Part shown: in pieces, positions 1-10,878 of the stretch | Layout: the number at the start of each line of letters is the position of its first letter | Position numbering within the stretch: position 1 is the stretch's first letter | Origin: Cymbomonas tetramitiformis | Lineage: Eukaryota; Chlorophyta; Pyramimonadophyceae; Pyramimonadales; Pyramimonadaceae | Assembly (NCBI GenBank): GCA_001247695.2 | Contig: LGRX02027807.1 | Span: forward strand, 1-54,711 | Length of the DNA: 54,711 nt | Reading direction: 5' to 3' | The notes under the pieces: model-generated | What the model was told of the DNA's origin: nothing | What the model saw: the letters and a program-made list of their open reading frames with translations, nothing else | The model's database searches: none | Made by a program: the position numbers and the translations under genes

Positions 1-345
1 ACACTGAGAAGGAATCGTGGTAGAATGTGGTAAACTGGTGTTAAAATGTGGTAAACTGGTGGTAAACGGCGGTAAGCCCCTATGTGGGGTGGTAATCAGG
101 TGGTAAACGTTAAAATATTTATGAAAAAAAAATAACTGACGGTAAATCATTGGTAATTTGCGGTAACATAGGTTGAAGCATGGTAAAAGCCTGGTAATTT
201 CAGAACGGAGCGTGGTAAACGAGGATCTGGAATGGTAAATGGTCGTGGCCTAATGGTAAATGGATATAAAACTTCGCAATGTAGTATAAATATAGAGACG
301 GAGCTGGTAAATCGTGGTAAACGAGGATCGGGAATGGTCTCAGAT
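1..345 (+). repeat. Left GGTAA-rich sub-terminal repeats
   Basis: The motif TGGTAAAC/TGGTAAAT recurs about 18 times, often as GTGGTAAACTGGTGGTAAA. The same motif in reverse complement fills 7010-7335. Such sub-terminal repeats usually bind a transposase, but no transposase is present to confirm that here. Confidence 0.6.
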
Positions 346-683
346 CGAGATGTGCAATTCTCTGGTCTGTGTCACCAACGCAAGGTAGAATTTGAAAGGA
401 GTGGAGCGCCGTGCCCGTCCAGTCCCCGGGGGCGAGCTTGCTATTCATTCTGCCGCAAACTACTTTTTACGGACTCAACAGGCAAGGAGCCTACCGTCTC
501 GAAGGCCAAAGAGTCGGCAAATTCGAGCACGCAGCGAGCAGAGGGTGCAGCTCACGTTCCTCTCAGCTCGATACTTAGTCTTCCCGTGTCCCTCGTGGCA
601 TTTTTTTGGGACCTAGGGGGATATATTAGTTTCCGAATCCCTGTAAACACGTCTGATACCTAAGTCTTCGAACAGTGGTCATA

Positions 684-3035
684 ATGGGAGCTGATCTTGA
701 AGTCAACGGTGCTGAGGAGGTAGCGCCTTCATTCCTCTTTTACCCACTTGGACGTTCATCGCCTCGAAATAAATTTACGGTAGTAGACTTTTTGGTTTCT
801 TCGGCCATGCAATGCGGCTGTGTAAGGAACTGTTTGTAGTTAGTTTTTGCGAGTTCGATTTGCACGAGAGGAACCCTAGGATCTTCCTGATGTTTCAGCG
901 TGCTATGCAATCGGACACGTCAACTGTCATCCTCCTGGAAAATCGATATATGCGGGGGTCTTATTTCTTTGTAGGCGGGAAACGGAGTCGTTACGGATGT
1001 TGTAAACGGCGCTCCGACTTCAGAAAAGGGAGCGAGCAGAAGCAAGAAGCGACGCGAGAAAAAGAAGGCCGCTAAGGTAGTCCATGCGACGGTTTTCTAG
1101 ATTCGGCGTTCAGCCCTGCTGTACGCTGTAGTTTTTTTCCACCACGGGAATGAGAGCGAAGCAAGCTTGTTGCGTAGAGGCTTTCAGAAAGTGATAAAGA
1201 GGCGCCTGTGTTTTGCTTCCCACTTGTTGTCCCTGTTTTGATCTTTCTATCTTGTTTTAAACCAACCCTTCACGTCTCAGGAATTATGTGAGAGTTTGTT
1301 AAGGCTGAAGAACGCAGTAGCGGTACTCGACTGGCTATTACTTACTCGATTCCTATTTTATACCTGACCTCTCTCCAACCTCTGTTTCGGGTAGGCAAAT
1401 CCTCCTCAAAAAAACTGCCCACAGACCACGCCATCGCACAAAACTTTGAAAACCATGTGTTATGTCCGGTGTTAGGGCGTTGAATCAGAAGGCTGGCTTC
1501 CATGCGGTTACACTCCTGCACGTGTGGCTTCCTCCGAGGCTTCCTCGAGAGGGTCGTGCCGGAAACCCGTTTCTTTTATCTTTCTCGTTCAAGCGGCAAC
1601 CTAGATATATCAGCCCACACGGACCGAACTCGAGCCACCGATTCCGCATTGTGCGCTTCTTGCCGGCAGGCCGATGAACTCGAACCGGCCTCAGACTACC
1701 GCTCTCTCTGCGAGACCAAATTGAAGGAGTTCGATCCGGACATCGAGCTACCCTTGCGCGAGGTGCGCTCCATCTCCTTACCTCTCGAGCTCGTGCGCAA
1801 TACACATTACCAGTCTGTACTCTTCTGCTTCTTTCTAACGCGGCTGTACGCCCGCGCACACAGAAAGCTGGGGCGCTGGGTCCGGATCGCCTGGACTGCG
1901 CACCCTTCAAACGCGCAACAACCCGACCTACGTCGTGTCCACCATTGCGCGTCATCGAAATGAGCTCATCGACACGCAACATAGCTATGGGAAGGTGTGT
2001 AATTCGCCAACCGGGAGCTGCCGCGCGGCGCGCATGCGGCGGTAACTAACTGCAGTGAACGGGCAGCGCAAAGTGGCCGGTTCTGCTTCGAGTAATTAAC
2101 AACGGTTGCGCCCCATATTGTGCACCGAGAATCCGATTGCGGTATTCCATGCGCTCCTATGTTATCACTCCTGCCTTCCGGTATGGAGAGGTTTCCGCGG
2201 GCGGGTAGGTGTGTGCACAGAGACCCTTATGCCCCGTTCACACTGCTCCTTGGTGTTGTGTTACATGCCAGTGCTCCCGCAGACTGCCGACGCAAACCAG
2301 TCTTCAGGCCCGGCCTCTAAGATGGGAGCTGGTATGCTGGCACCGGGTTCAAAGGTTGTTTCAGAGGGGAGCCTTGGGGCTATGTGAGGCGCCGCTGCGT
2401 GGCCGGGCTCGCTGGTGAGTGATGTGCAGCTGGAGAAGATGGCACACAGCGCAGAGGCGCGCACGCTGGAGGCGCAGACCCAGGCCCGCCAGATGAAGAC
2501 GCAGCTGGAGGTCACAGAGAAGGAGCTCGCCACGGCGAGGTTAAAGGCGGAGACACTCCAGTGTCAGGTGCATATGCCTCCTCCCCACTTCTCATGACTT
2601 TCCCCTCCTGTTGTGATGGGGCAAGTAGTTGATCCCAAGGAAGCACTCATCGCTGAACTGTGGCACAATCCAGCTGTCCCACCCTCCCCGTGTGAGGGAT
2701 CCACTGATGGTCCGGTCCTGTTATGTGTAAGGGGCCCAATAATAGTCCCCCTCGCCGTTGCTGCTGGTCGTGAGCGGCCACTGGGTATTCCCCCTCGCCG
2801 TTGCTGCTGGTCGTGAGCGGCCACTGGGTATTCCTCCTCGCCGTTGCTGTTGGTCGTGAGCGGCCACTGGGTATTCCCCCGCTTACTGCGCTTCCATCGA
2901 AGAAGCACATCCCGGCCAGAGCCTTCATATAGCAAGTCGGCGACGCGGACTTTCTTTTCTCTAACTTACAACTGGGACCTGCAGGGTGAGGAGGAAATGG
3001 AGGAGGCCGAGGAGGAGAAGAAGCCGGCAAAGAAG
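684..3035 (+). pseudogene. Exon-like pieces of host gene(s), possibly captured
   Basis: Six plus-strand segments have a plausible start or AG acceptor, mostly a good GT donor, and a length divisible by three: 684-719 (starts ATG, MGADLEVNGAEE), 975-1076 (Ala/Gly-rich then SKKRREKKKAAK), 1670-1762 (acidic), 2283-2354 (donor GTTGTT is weak), 2430-2567 (46 codons of charged coiled-coil type) and 2985-3035 (GEEEMEEAEEEKKPAKK). All are phase 0, so they could be joined in one reading frame. The basic N-terminal run recalls lysine-rich leaders of translation-associated proteins, but I do not recognise the product. No conserved catalytic domain follows. Either this is one small charged protein gene, or fragments of several genes collected by the surrounding element. 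Splice sites were judged by eye. Confidence 0.35.
2747..2879. repeat. 43-bp tandem repeat, 3 copies
   Basis: A unit beginning CCCTCGCCGTTGCTG and ending CACTGGGTATT is repeated three times at 43-bp spacing (2751, 2794, 2837) with one or two changes. It lies in the presumed intron between the exon-like pieces at 2430 and 2985. Confidence 0.85.
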
Positions 3036-3639
3036 GTCAGATCCACGCGGGCTGGCACTTTCTTTTCAGAGTGGGATTTCCCAACTCGCACGTTGAGGGC
3101 AAGCTACGGTGGCCCGCCTTCTGCTGCATTCCATAGGGGCAGCGGTCGCGTTGCCTGCTCGTGTGCCCCCTCGAGTTACGACTAGGGGGATGCCTTTTCA
3201 CTCCCCTCGGAGCCTTTCCACTCGCTCGGAAAGTGAGGTACTGGTTAGAAAGCCAGCGGCGATTCACCCGCCTTTTTTCCTTCTGGATCGGGGCACAGGG
3301 CTCGGCGCGCCTGCTGTGAGCTCCCCCCCTCAGTTTGTGCGTTGTACGGTCTCACTCCTTGCCTCAACCTTGGCGATTAGTACCTGGTGTTGGGTCCGGC
3401 TCACTCCCTTTCTGAATCCACTTCACGTGCTTTGCTGTACGTGCCCTTGCTGGCGTGGCAGCTGTTCCAAGGTTCCAGTATATCCAGCTCCAGTATATCT
3501 AGGTCATGCGCACGTACGGGAAAATACACGCTCACGGCGGGCCGTGACGAGATGCGGGGAGGGTGGGTAGGTGTCTTAGGGGGCCGCGGTGCGGTGCGGC
3601 AAAAAGGGGAGAGGCATCCATGGCGCGGTGCGTGTTGGC

Positions 3640-6600
3640 TGTGGCGGGCGTGGTGTCGGCTTGGGCTGGGGAGTGGACATGCGTGATCAACCAAGGGTGT
3701 CTATCCCACTTCGCGCCGAATCAGGCGCGGGGTGGGTGGATACTAACCCTTGTTAGCGCTTGTGCGTGCTTCTTCTGCGGTCGCGAATCAGCGGCCAAGG
3801 GGGTTGGCGACGGCGGTGAGACACGCACGTGGGTCAGGTGGGGCGGCGGTGTCGTGAAACGGGAGGAGCGTGGCGCGGTGTTGGCTTGGGGTGGGGAGTG
3901 GGCATGATCGTGTGATCAATCAAGGGTGTCTATCCCACTTCGCGCCGAATCAGGCGCGGGGTGGGTGGATACTAACCCTTGTTAGCGCTTGTGCGTGCTT
4001 CTTCTACGGTCGCGAATCAGCGGCCAAGGGGGTTGGCGACGGCGGTGAGACACGCACGTGGGTCAGGTGGGGCGGCGGTGCCGTGACACGGGAGGAGCGT
4101 GGCGCGGTGTTGGCTTGGGCTGGGGAGTGGACATGATTGTGTGATCAACCAAGGGTGTCTATCCCACTTCGCGCCGAATCAGGCGCGGGGTGGGTGGATA
4201 CTAGCCGTTGTTAGCGCTTGTGCGTGCTTCTTCTGCGGTCGCGAATCAGCGGCCAAGGGGGTTGGCGACGGCGGTGAGACACGCACGTGGGTCAGGTGGG
4301 GCGGCGGTGCCATGAAACGGGAGGAGCGTGGCGCGGTGTTGGCTTGGGGTGGGGAGTGGACATGATCGTGCGATCAATCAAGGGTGTCTATCCCACTTCG
4401 CGCCGAATCAGGCGCGGGGTGGGTGGATACTAGCCCTTGTTAGCGCTTGTGCGTGCTTCTTCTGCGGTCGCGAATCAGCGGCCAAGGGGGTTGGCGACGG
4501 CGGTGAGACACGCACGTGGGCCAGGTGGGGCGGCGGTGCCGTGAAACGGGAGGAGCGTGGCGTGGTGTCGGCTTGGGGTGAGGAGTGGACATGATTGTGT
4601 GATCAATCAAGGGTGTCTATCCCACTTCGCGCCGAATCAGGCGCGGGGTGGGTGGATACTAAACCTTGTTAGCGCTTGTGCGTGCTTCTTCTACGGTCGC
4701 GAATCGGCGGCCAAGGGGGTTGGCGACGGCGGTGAGACACACACGTGGGTCAGGTGGGGCGGCGGTGCCATGAAACGGGAGGAGCGTAACGCGGTGTCGG
4801 CTTGGGCTGGGGAGTGGACATGATCGTGCGATCAATCAAGGGTGTCTATCCCACTTCGCGCCGAATCAGGCGCGGGGTGGGTGGATACTAACCCTTGTTA
4901 GCGCTTGTGCGTGCTTCTTCTGCGGCCGCGAATCAGCGGCCAAGGGGGTTGGCGACGGCGGTGAGACACACACGTGGGTCAGGTGGGGCGGCGGTGTCGT
5001 GAAACAAGAGGAGCGTGGCGCGGTGCTGGCTTGGGCTGGGGAGTGGACATGATTGTGTGATCAATCAAGGGTGTCTATCCCACTTCGCGCCGAATCAGGC
5101 GCGGGGTGGGTGGATACTAACCCTTGTTAGCGCTTGTGCGTGCTTCTTCTACGGTCGCGAATCGGCGGCCAAGGGGGTTGGCGACGGCGGTGAGACACGC
5201 ACGTGGGTCAGGTGGGGCGGCGGTGCCATGAAACGGGAGGAGCGTGGCGCGGTGTTGGCTTGGGGTGGGGAGTGGACATGATTGTGTGATCAATCAAGGG
5301 TGTCTATCCCACTTCGCGCCGAATCAGGCGCGGGGTGGGTGGATACTAACCCTTGTTAGCGCTTGTGCGTGCTTCTTCTGCGGTCGCGAATCAGCGGCCA
5401 AGGGGGTTGGCGACGGCGGTGAGACACACATGTGGGTCAGGTGGGGCGGCGGTGTCGTGAAACGGGAGGAGCGTGGCGCGGTGCTGGCTTGGGCTGGGGA
5501 GTGGACATGATTGTGTGATCAATCAAGGGTGTCTATCCCACTTCGCGCCGAATCAGGCGCGGGGTGGGTGGATACTAACCCTTGTTAGCGCTTGTGCGTG
5601 CTTCTCCTGCGGTCGCGAATCAGCGGCCAAGGGGGTTGGCGACGGCGGTGAGACACGCACGTGGGCCAGGTGGGGCGGCGGTGCCGTGAAACGGGAGGAG
5701 CGTGGCGTGGTGCTGGCTTGGGGTGGGGAGTGGACATGATTGTGTGATCAATCAAGGGTGTCTATCCCACTTCGCGCCGAATCAGGCGCGGGGTGGGTGG
5801 ATACTAGCCCTTGTTAGCGCTTGTGCGTGCTTCTTCTGCGGTCGCGAATCAGCGGCCAAGGGGGTTGGCGACGGCGGTGAGACACGCACGTGGGTCAGGT
5901 GGGGCGGCGGTGCCGTGAAACGGGAGGAGCGTGGCGCGGTGTTGGCTTGGGGTGGGGAGTGGACATGATCGTGCGATCAATCAAGGGTGTCTATCCCACT
6001 TCGCGCCGAATCAGGCGCGGGTGGGTGGATACTAACCCTTGTTAGCGCTTGTGCGTGCTTCTTCTACGGTCGCGAATCGGCGGCCAAGGGGGTTGGCGAC
6101 GGCGGTGAGACACACACGTGGGTCAGGTGGGGCGGCGGTGCCATGAAACGGGAGGAGCGTGGCGCGGTGTTGGCTTGGGCTGGGGAGTGGACATGATGTG
6201 ATCAATCAAGGGTGTCTATCCCACTTCGCGCCGAATCAGGCGCGGGGTGGGTGGATACTAACCCTTGTTAGCGCTTGTGCGTGCTTCTTCTACGGTCGCG
6301 AATCGGCGGCCAAGGGGGTTGGCGCCGGCGGTGAGACACACACGTGGGTCAGGTGGGGCGGCGGTGCCATGAAACGGGAGGAGCGTGGCGCGGTGCTGGC
6401 TTGGGGTGGGGAGTGGACATGACCGTGTGATCAATCAAGGGTGTCTATCCCACTTCGCGCCGAATCAGGCGCGGGGTGGGTGGATACTAACCCTTGTTAG
6501 CGCTTGTGCGTGCTTCTTTTGCGGTCGCGAATCGGCGGCCAAGGGGGTTGGCGACGGCGGTGAGACACACACGTGGGTCAGGTGGGGTGGCGGTGCCATG

Positions 6601-6670
6601 AAACGGGAGGCGCGTTGTGTGTTGGCTATGGCGGCCGCGGTGCTGGCATGTGCTGGGAAGTGGTTGTGTG
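3640..6670 (+). repeat. 229-bp satellite-like array, 13 copies
   Basis: The sequence AAGGGTGTCTATCCCACTT recurs 13 times, from about 3693 to 6438, at 229-bp spacing; two late units are 1-3 bp shorter. Copies differ by only a few per cent. Each unit has inverted motifs (CGCGCCGAATCAGGCGCGG; ACTAACCCTTGTTAG). One frame stays open for about 88 codons per unit, but the unit is one base longer than a multiple of three, so each ORF ends in the next unit. That is a by-product of repetition, not a gene. Confidence 0.95.
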
Positions 6671-7009
6671 TGATTGTTCAAGCGTGACTCAGCTAATGGT
6701 TAAGGTAGGGTGTGTCGCGGGATGGATGCCATGGGTTGCATGTGTGACAGGCGGGGAATTTGGAAGACGGCTTGGCGGAAAGCTGCAAGATCTCCGATGC
6801 AGAAAACGTATGAAATTAGCTTTTGCAAATATAGCACGCCGTATTGATAGACATAGTTGGACCCTCCTAGCTAGTATGCCGCCTGCAAGATCCTAGCATA
6901 GCATATCTGGTAACAGTTATGTAACATTCCATGCCTGCTTGCCACTTGCACTAATCTTGCACACGTGGCCTCATAGTGCATCCTGCCTGCCACGTGTCCA
7001 CCCGTGGTC

Positions 7010-7349
7010 ATACCGTGGTAAATTTACCGGTCATATGTGGTAATTTTACCATTGGGGGTCAATTTACCGGTCATATGTGGTAATTTTACCATTGGGGGTC
7101 AATTTACCGGTCATAGGGGGGTACCATGGTAAATTATATATAGCAATGGTAAACAATAATATATAATTACCGCGCTATAAGTAAATGTGGTAAAATCGTG
7201 TTAGAATTCTTCCACGTTACCAATAGGAAATTACCCACGGGATTTATAACGCCACTATTAGTATGATGGTGGTAAAACACCAATTTACCACAATTTACCA
7301 CCAGGTTACCACATTTTACCACCAGTTTACCGCGTTTATTTCTCAGTGT
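7010..7349 (-). repeat. Right TTACC-rich sub-terminal repeats with a 40-bp tandem repeat
   Basis: A 40-bp unit (AATTTACCGGTCATATGTGG and on) is repeated about 2.4 times at 7020-7120. It is followed by many TTACC/GGTAA motifs and then the terminal TTCTCAGTGT at 7340-7349. This mirrors the left end at 1-345. Confidence 0.65.
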
Positions 7350-7524
7350 GAGGAAGCGGGAATGGCGGGTGCAATGCGTACCTTGCTGCCAGCCGCAGCC
7401 GCCGCGTCTTCAGCAGCGGGGGGGGCGGAGGCACCCCCTCCAGCTTCGGCTGCGGTCGCTGATGGAGCTTCCTAAGTAGGACGCAACAAACAACCGGAAG
7501 CACTTCATCATCCAAAAGACGACC

Positions 7525-8930
7525 GCTGGCGACGGTATGTCCCCAGCGTGACCTCCGGCTTATATGAAGATCACCCTTAAAAAAAACAGGGACAAGAGGC
7601 TTGCATAACCCGCCGCATCGTTGCGCGACCGGCCCGTTGGCGATCAGCGCACGTGCTACACGGTCCGCAGAGGCTTCAACACATGTAAAAAAATGAAACC
7701 CGGTGAACACGAAAAATGAAACACTTCAAACGACGAGAAGCATACCACGCTGGCGACGGTATGTCCCCAGCGTGACCTCCGGCTTATATGAAGATCACCC
7801 TTAAAAACACAGGGACAAGAGGCTTGCATAACCGCCGCATCGTTGCGCGACCGGCCCGTTGGCGATCAGCGCACGCGCTACACGGTCCGCAGAGGCTTCA
7901 ACACATAAAAAATGAAACCCGGTGAACACGAAAATGAAACACTTCAACCAACCAGAAGCAGGCCACGCTGGCGACGGTATGTCCCCAGCGTGACCTCCGG
8001 CTTATATGAAGAACACCCTTAAAAACACAGGGACAAGAGGCTTGCATAACCGCCGCATCGTTGCGCGACCGGCCCGTTGGCGATCAGCGCACGCGCTACA
8101 CGGTCCGCAGAGGCTTCAACACATTAAAAAAATGAAACCCGGTGAACACGAAAATGAAACACTTCAACCAACCAGAAGCAGGCCACGCTGGCGACGGTAT
8201 GTCCCCAGCGTGACCTCCGGCTTATATGAAGAACACCCTTAAAAAAACAGGGACAAGAGGCTTGCATAACCGCCGCATCGTTGCGCGACCGGCCCGTTGG
8301 CGATCAGCGCACGCGCTACACGGTCCGCAGAGGCTTCAACACATTAAAAAATGAAACCCGGTGAACACGAAAATGAAACACTTCAACCAACCAGAAGCAG
8401 GCCACGCTGGCGACGGTATGTCCCCAGCGTGACCTCCGGCTTATATGAAGAACACCCTTAAAAAAACAGGGACAAGAGGCTTGCATAACCGCCGCATCGT
8501 TGCGCGACCGGCCCGTTGGCGATCAGCGCACGCGCTACACGGTCCGCAGAGGCTTCAACACATTAAAAAATGAAACCCGGTGAACACGAAAATGAAACAC
8601 TTCAACCAACCAGAAGCAGGCCACGCTGGCGACGGTATGTCCCCAGCGTGACCTCCGGCTTATATGAAGAACACCCTTAAAAAACAGGGACAAGAGGCTT
8701 GCATAACCGCCGCATCGTTGCGCGACCGGCCCGTTGGCGATCAGCGCACGCGCTACACGGTCCGCAGAGGCTTCAACACATGTAAAAAAATGAAACCCGG
8801 TGAACACGAAAATGAAACACTTCAACCAACCAGAAGCAGGCCACGCTGGCGACGGTATGTCCCCAGCGTGACCTCCGGCTTATACGAAGAACACCCTTAA
8901 AAAAACAGGGACAAGAGGCTTGCATAAATG
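7525..8930 (+). repeat. About 219-bp tandem array, 6.4 copies
   Basis: GCTGGCGACGGTATGTCC starts at 7525, 7749, 7967, 8187, 8406, 8625 and 8845, so the unit is 218-224 bp. Length changes come mainly from A-runs (AAAAAAC, AAAAAATG). The array breaks off at about 8930 after CTTGCATAA. Short open frames within it are repeat artefacts. It lies just right of the TIR element and has no sequence in common with the 229-bp array. Confidence 0.95.
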
Positions 8931-9535
8931 CTCCGGTGCCGGCGTTTACCTTAGCGGGCCCAACTAACCCCGCGCCCCGATGTGCGCCACCGGGAGCCTG
9001 AACATCGCCCGCATCAGTTTACTCACACTTAAAATAAACGAAGATTCTGTTCCACAATCTGCACTTACCGCGTTAGTAGCAGTTCGCGGTTGCTTTCCAG
9101 CAGTCGCCAAGTTTGCGCTCCACTGGTCATCCATCTGTTATGAACGAACACCACGCAACCCCACCCTTTGGTTTGCAGTCTATAAACGTGTGGATAAAAA
9201 TATACGTAACAGCGACCGTGCAACGATTTAGCACCTTACAAATTTTACAGACTCGGGTTTCTCTCGTAACAAATATATTATATATGCTGGTCTGCTCGGG
9301 CAGAACGTCAGCTCAGAAATGATTTCGCAAGCTACCTACGTCCAACTATCGTTCCATCCTACGTACGTAGCTAGATAGGTCTTAATAAGGTCTTCATGCG
9401 TTTGGTGTTCGCGGATGCACCTATATCTACCGTAGATGATCCTGTCGATCGTCGATGGGTATGGGCGTTGTCAGTGGCGACTGCATTTTGAAATGATTAT
9501 CTCGCCAGGACACCCACATCACGGTGGCTGCGCTG
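8931..9535. other. No gene recognised
   Basis: Unique-looking sequence with a short palindrome (CTACGTACGTAG near 9360). Open frames are short and have no recognisable similarity. Confidence 0.5.
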
Positions 9536-9842
9536 GGTATTAACACTTTTCAAATGCATCGGCGAAACAGGCGTGTGTTCTGGCTCCAATATAATTCGCA
9601 GCAGCGTGATTATACCGCGATTAACAGATGCAGCCTTCCGTTAACACTCCTGAACTGTCCCATTAACACTCCCTCGCCAACGTTTAACACTTTCTTCACA
9701 CCTCATTAACACTTTTCCGCCTATAATATAGCCCATTATGAAATTTTTCGCGTATTAACACTTGATTAACACCCAGTTTCCACATTAACACTATTTAACA
9801 CTCGATTAACATTTTTTAACACATCATTAACAGTTTTTAACA
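9536..9842 (+). repeat. TTAACACT motif cluster
   Basis: TTAACA occurs 14 times in about 300 bp, usually as ATTAACACT or TTTAACACT, spaced 10-40 bp apart. The cluster stops exactly where the gag reading frame opens (stop TAA at 9838-9840). It may be the sub-terminal region of another mobile element that cut off the retrotransposon's 5' end, or it may lie in a leader or intron. No matching inverted cluster is in the window. Confidence 0.7.
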
Positions 9843-10863
9843 GAAATCCTTCCTAGTATACACTCTTCAAGACCAGCAGAGAAAGTTCTTGGAGCGCGCG
9901 GCGGGGACCTTTGGGTCCGAGCAAGCTTGGCACCAACGCTACGGGGACCTGGATGTGTTCTTCAGCGATCTGGCGGTGTGCTCTCTGACGCAGGCCTACC
10001 TGGAGAACGCACACGGCGAGGCCATTGCCCTGAAGCAGGCGGTGAGCGAGACCGCGGCGGAGTATTTCTCGCGACTGGAGACCCGCATGGCCTCCGTCAA
10101 CTTCTTGGCCGGCAGAGTCCCAAATTGCGTGGAGATGACCAACTTGTCGATGCTCTCTACGTACCGCCGGGGGCTGAAATATGCACCCAAGGTGATGCGG
10201 CGCCTGAGAGCCATCCACTTGGATGTCTCCAAACCAGAAGAGTGGGAGAGGAAGGCCGTCGCTGACGACATCCCAGGCACCCACAACGCCTTGTTGAAGA
10301 TTCGGGAAGTTGCTGAGGAGGTGGAGAGCGACATTGACACGGAGGCGGCTCAGAGACGCTCTCAAGACCGTCCTCCCCGTGCCGTTTCCTTCGCTAACCC
10401 ACCACCTCGCACCCCCTTCTACAGGCGTACCCCCTCTTCGAACCGCCCAGCTCTTGCCATGCTGGAGAACGGGCCTGCCACCACCGTCGCCGCGGCAGTG
10501 ACTCCTTTGCCACCACCACCTGGCCTCTCCCGCCCTGATGCTCCGAAAGTCCGCCGGTGCTTCGCCTGTGGCTCTGCGGAGCACATCGTCCGTAACTGTA
10601 CGGACGAGGCTAAGCTCAAGGAGTGGAGGGCCAATGCACCCGCTCGACTGGCGAACTCCCCTGGGTATGTAGCCGCCGTCGTTTGGGCCATCGAGCAGCA
10701 GGAGGACATCTCCTCGGTGGATGGCGTCCCAGAAGAGTTCTCCGAGGAGGTCCTGGCTCTCGCTACCTGTGAGGACGAGCAGAGCTATCAGACCCTGGCG
10801 GCCCTTGCGGGCATCGAGCTTGTGGAGGGTGACGGCCTTCCCCTGGTGGAGAGCGATGAATGA
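9841..10863 (+). CDS. gag: Retrotransposon gag (capsid/nucleocapsid), N-terminally truncated
   Basis: The frame is open from 9841, just after a TAA, to the TGA at 10861-10863 (340 codons). There is no ATG near the start, so the true N-terminus is probably lost or lies behind a splice acceptor (TTTTAACAG at the boundary). The helical first 150 residues fit a gypsy gag capsid region. A proline-rich linker follows, and then a CCHC zinc knuckle at residues about 240-253 (CFACGSAEHIVRNC, spacing C-X2-C-X4-H-X4-C) that would bind genomic RNA. The tail is acidic (VESDE before the stop). The product would assemble the cytoplasmic virus-like particle. The same frame stays open for 436 further codons after the stop. 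Gag identity rests on the knuckle and position. Confidence 0.85.
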   Translation, partial: QKSFLVYTLQDQQRKFLERAAGTFGSEQAWHQRYGDLDVFFSDLAVCSLTQAYLENAHGEAIALKQAVSETAAEYFSRLETRMASVNFLAGRVPNCVEMTNLSMLSTYRRGLKYAPKVMRRLRAIHLDVSKPEEWERKAVADDIPGTHNALLKIREVAEEVESDIDTEAAQRRSQDRPPRAVSFANPPPRTPFYRRTPSSNRPALAMLENGPATTVAAAVTPLPPPPGLSRPDAPKVRRCFACGSAEHIVRNCTDEAKLKEWRANAPARLANSPGYVAAVVWAIEQQEDISSVDGVPEEFSEEVLALATCEDEQSYQTLAALAGIELVEGDGLPLVESDE

Positions 10864-10878
10864 CTGGCCGGCGGCCAG
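10861..10878 (+). promoter_or_regulatory. UGA codon followed at once by a perfect hairpin (possible readthrough site)
   Basis: The gag stop TGA (10861-10863) is followed by CTGGCC-GGC-GGCCAG (10864-10878), a perfect 6-bp GC-rich stem. A second C-rich/G-rich pairing is possible to about 10900. The downstream frame is the same as gag and stays open. UGA followed by C with nearby RNA structure is a known setting for programmed readthrough in retroviruses and plant RNA viruses; a role here is inferred. Confidence 0.4.

Larger units (their letters stand above)
1..7349. mobile_element. Candidate TIR element carrying exon-like pieces and a satellite array
   Basis: Bases 1-10 read ACACTGAGAA and bases 7340-7349 are the exact reverse complement. 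Just inside both ends are many GTGGTAAACTGG-like repeats in opposite orientation: GGTAA on the left, TTACC on the right. A short terminal inverted repeat beginning CACTG with many sub-terminal repeats resembles CACTA-type DNA transposons; that assignment is inference. No transposase is visible inside, so the element would be non-autonomous. The interior holds exon-like pieces (684-3035) and a 229-bp tandem array. Only one base lies left of the repeat, so a target-site duplication cannot be tested. Bases 341-683 and 3036-3640 hold nothing I can name. Confidence 0.45.

Noticed and set aside
1485..1982. 165-codon minus-strand ORF
   Set aside because: Arg-rich shadow of GC-rich sequence; a better-supported plus-strand exon lies inside it.
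3870..6687. Series of about 88-residue plus-strand ORFs beginning MARCWLG
   Set aside because: They repeat with the 229-bp unit, and the unit length shifts frame each time. They are artefacts of the array, not a gene family.
3640..8930. CRISPR-like arrays
   Set aside because: The repeats are about 219-229 bp with no unique spacers, and the DNA is eukaryotic with spliced genes.
9360..9840. Possible 5' LTR of the gypsy element
   Set aside because: It has no TGTGCC start, none of the U3 repeats and no similarity to the 3' LTR.
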